A stretch of DNA of 6,216 nt from Peptostreptococcaceae bacterium (GTDB lineage: Bacteria; Bacillota; Clostridia; Peptostreptococcales; Peptostreptococcaceae): NCBI GenBank assembly GCA_029983575.1, contig JASBZE010000092.1:1-6216 (forward strand), written 5' to 3'. The translations under genes were made by a program, and so were the position numbers. The notes beneath the pieces are model-generated. The model was not told the origin of the DNA, did no database searches, and was given only the letters and a program-made list of their open reading frames with translations. The number at the start of each line of letters is the position of its first letter. The stretch's first letter is position 1. Below are positions 5,411 to 6,216 of the stretch, in pieces.

Positions 5411-6175
5411 TTATTTTTCTCGCTTTACTCTCTTCTTAACGGCATTAAAAGCATAAAAACAAAATACGTAACAAGATTTTAAAAAGCTGAGTTTTTCAAT
5501 ATTTCTATATGTATTCCACGTTCTCTTAATAGCTCCCCATTTATTATGAGAAAGAGAAGTAGATGAAATTCTATAGTCAACCAAGTCATCGTAAATTCCG
5601 TGAGCGAACTCAACTTTTTTAAGTAATTTAAGCCAAGTTGCAGTATCTTGTCCCTTTCTAACATTTGTCATCCTAAAGTCTCCTATAATCTCCCTGTCAA
5701 TAAGTACAGTGGAGCATCCGATAATGGTATTTTTTAAAAGGCCTTCGTAATCTATTTTTTTAGGAGCCCTCGCTACTTTATCAGTTAGGGAAGAATCGCT
5801 CAACATATATCTATACGATGTAAAAACAAAGGGCGAGTTGATTTTCTTCATTAAATCAAGTTGCATCTCAAGCTTTCTAGGCTTCCAAACATCATCACTG
5901 TCTAAAAAAGCTATATACCTTCCATTTGCTTTTTCTAACCCGATATTTCTCGTCTTAGCCGCCCCGGAATTTTCTTCCATTCTTATATAAACAATCCTGT
6001 CTTCATCTTTCATAAACTGTCTAATAAGTTCATCTGAACCATCATCCGAGCAATCATCTATCAAAATGAGTTCCCAATTCTTCCAACTTTGATTTATAAC
6101 AGATTCAATTGCTTCACTGAGATAGTCTTTTGCATTGTAGACTGGTGTTATTATCGAAACCAAATTGTCTTTCAT
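5411..6175 (-). CDS. Family 2 (GT-A fold) glycosyltransferase, TuaG-like
   Basis: This is a predicted inverting glycosyltransferase working at the cytoplasmic face of the membrane. It has 254 residues, close to B. subtilis TuaG and similar short GT2 enzymes. Visible elements are VSIITPVYNA (6-15), ELILIDDCSDDGS (35-47, nucleotide-binding Asp40/Asp41), NSGAAKTRNIGL (69-80), the metal-binding FLDSDDVW (90-97, DxD at Asp92-Asp94), a CSTVLIDREIIG strand (154-165), and KGQDTATWLKLLKK (174-187), where Asp177 is the likely catalytic base. The C-terminus has an aromatic, hydrophobic stretch (about 231-246) followed by the basic tail KKRVKREK, which probably attaches the enzyme to the membrane surface; it is not a clear transmembrane helix. 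AAAGGAGG (6182-6189) fixes the start. The ugd gene follows after 37 bases, so a uronic-acid-containing polymer is the likely product. Use of UDP-GlcA as donor would be a guess. Confidence 0.9.
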   Translation of the reverse strand: MKDNLVSIITPVYNAKDYLSEAIESVINQSWKNWELILIDDCSDDGSDELIRQFMKDEDRIVYIRMEENSGAAKTRNIGLEKANGRYIAFLDSDDVWKPRKLEMQLDLMKKINSPFVFTSYRYMLSDSSLTDKVARAPKKIDYEGLLKNTIIGCSTVLIDREIIGDFRMTNVRKGQDTATWLKLLKKVEFAHGIYDDLVDYRISSTSLSHNKWGAIKRTWNTYRNIEKLSFLKSCYVFCFYAFNAVKKRVKREK

Positions 6176-6181
6176 CAGAAA

Positions 6182-6189
6182 CCTCCTTT
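6182..6189 (-). promoter_or_regulatory. Strong ribosome-binding site of the family 2 glycosyltransferase
   Basis: AAAGGAGG lies six bases before the ATG at 6175-6173 and settles the start of the gene. It argues against translation entering from an overlapping upstream frame. Confidence 0.85.
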
Positions 6190-6216
6190 TCTAGATTCTC
6201 GCGTTTTAAGTGCTTA
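6190..6216 (-). other. Right edge: end of an upstream gene or intergenic DNA, not resolvable
   Basis: The 27 bases upstream of the ribosome-binding site are too few to assign. Two minus-strand frames meet a TAA at once (6214-6216 and 6206-6208); either could be the stop codon of a preceding cluster gene, 30-38 bases before the glycosyltransferase. No promoter elements can be identified here, so the start of this operon is probably outside the window. Confidence 0.4.

Noticed and set aside
6073..6215. Minus-strand frame entering from the right edge and overlapping the start of the family 2 glycosyltransferase
   Set aside because: It stays open past the glycosyltransferase ATG and stops near 6118, but it would swallow a perfect ribosome-binding site and the conserved SIITPVYN-coding region, and it shows no recognisable motif. 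It is most likely a chance open frame.
1..6216. Search for a wholly new system such as a defence island, toxin-antitoxin pair, retron or mobile element
   Set aside because: All sizeable open frames belong to well known polysaccharide-biosynthesis families, and no transposase, terminal inverted repeat or unexplained gene is present.

Overview
The window is AT-rich, uses many ATA (Ile) and AGA (Arg) codons, and has strong AAGGAGG-type Shine-Dalgarno sites and a textbook -35/-10 promoter. This suggests a low-GC Gram-positive bacterium (Bacillota). An anaerobic coccus or clostridial relative is plausible, but the genus is inference. It contains one surface-polysaccharide biosynthesis cluster, with all six recognised genes on the minus strand, so transcription runs from right (6216) to left (1).

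In transcription order the genes are: a family 2 glycosyltransferase (6175-5411); a UDP-glucose 6-dehydrogenase (5373-4078); a family 4 glycosyltransferase (4068-2896); a 169-base gap with a degenerate tandem repeat; a WecC-type UDP-N-acetylmannosaminuronate dehydrogenase (2726-1500); a 104-base gap with a strong promoter; a WecB/MnaA-type UDP-GlcNAc 2-epimerase (1395-304); and the first 96 codons of another probable glycosyltransferase (290 to the left edge). The first three genes are tightly packed. The wecB homologue and the next gene are also tight (13 bases). The wecC homologue stands alone between the two gaps, so the cluster looks like three transcriptional or recombinational blocks.

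Together the enzymes supply two acidic sugar nucleotides. Ugd oxidises UDP-Glc to UDP-GlcA. WecB turns UDP-GlcNAc into UDP-ManNAc, and WecC oxidises that to UDP-ManNAcA. The glycosyltransferases would add sugars to a lipid-linked chain at the inner face of the membrane. The likely product is a polyanionic capsule or teichuronic-acid-like wall polymer that may contain both GlcA and ManNAcA. No priming transferase, flippase, polymerase, ABC exporter or chain-length regulator lies in the window; those genes must be outside it.

I saw no CRISPR array, tRNA, rRNA, insertion sequence or phage gene, and no wholly unfamiliar system. The least ordinary material is non-coding: the promoter directly after the wecC stop codon, with a perfect palindrome in its spacer and an 11-bp direct repeat around its -10 and leader, and the 23-bp-period repeat upstream of wecC.
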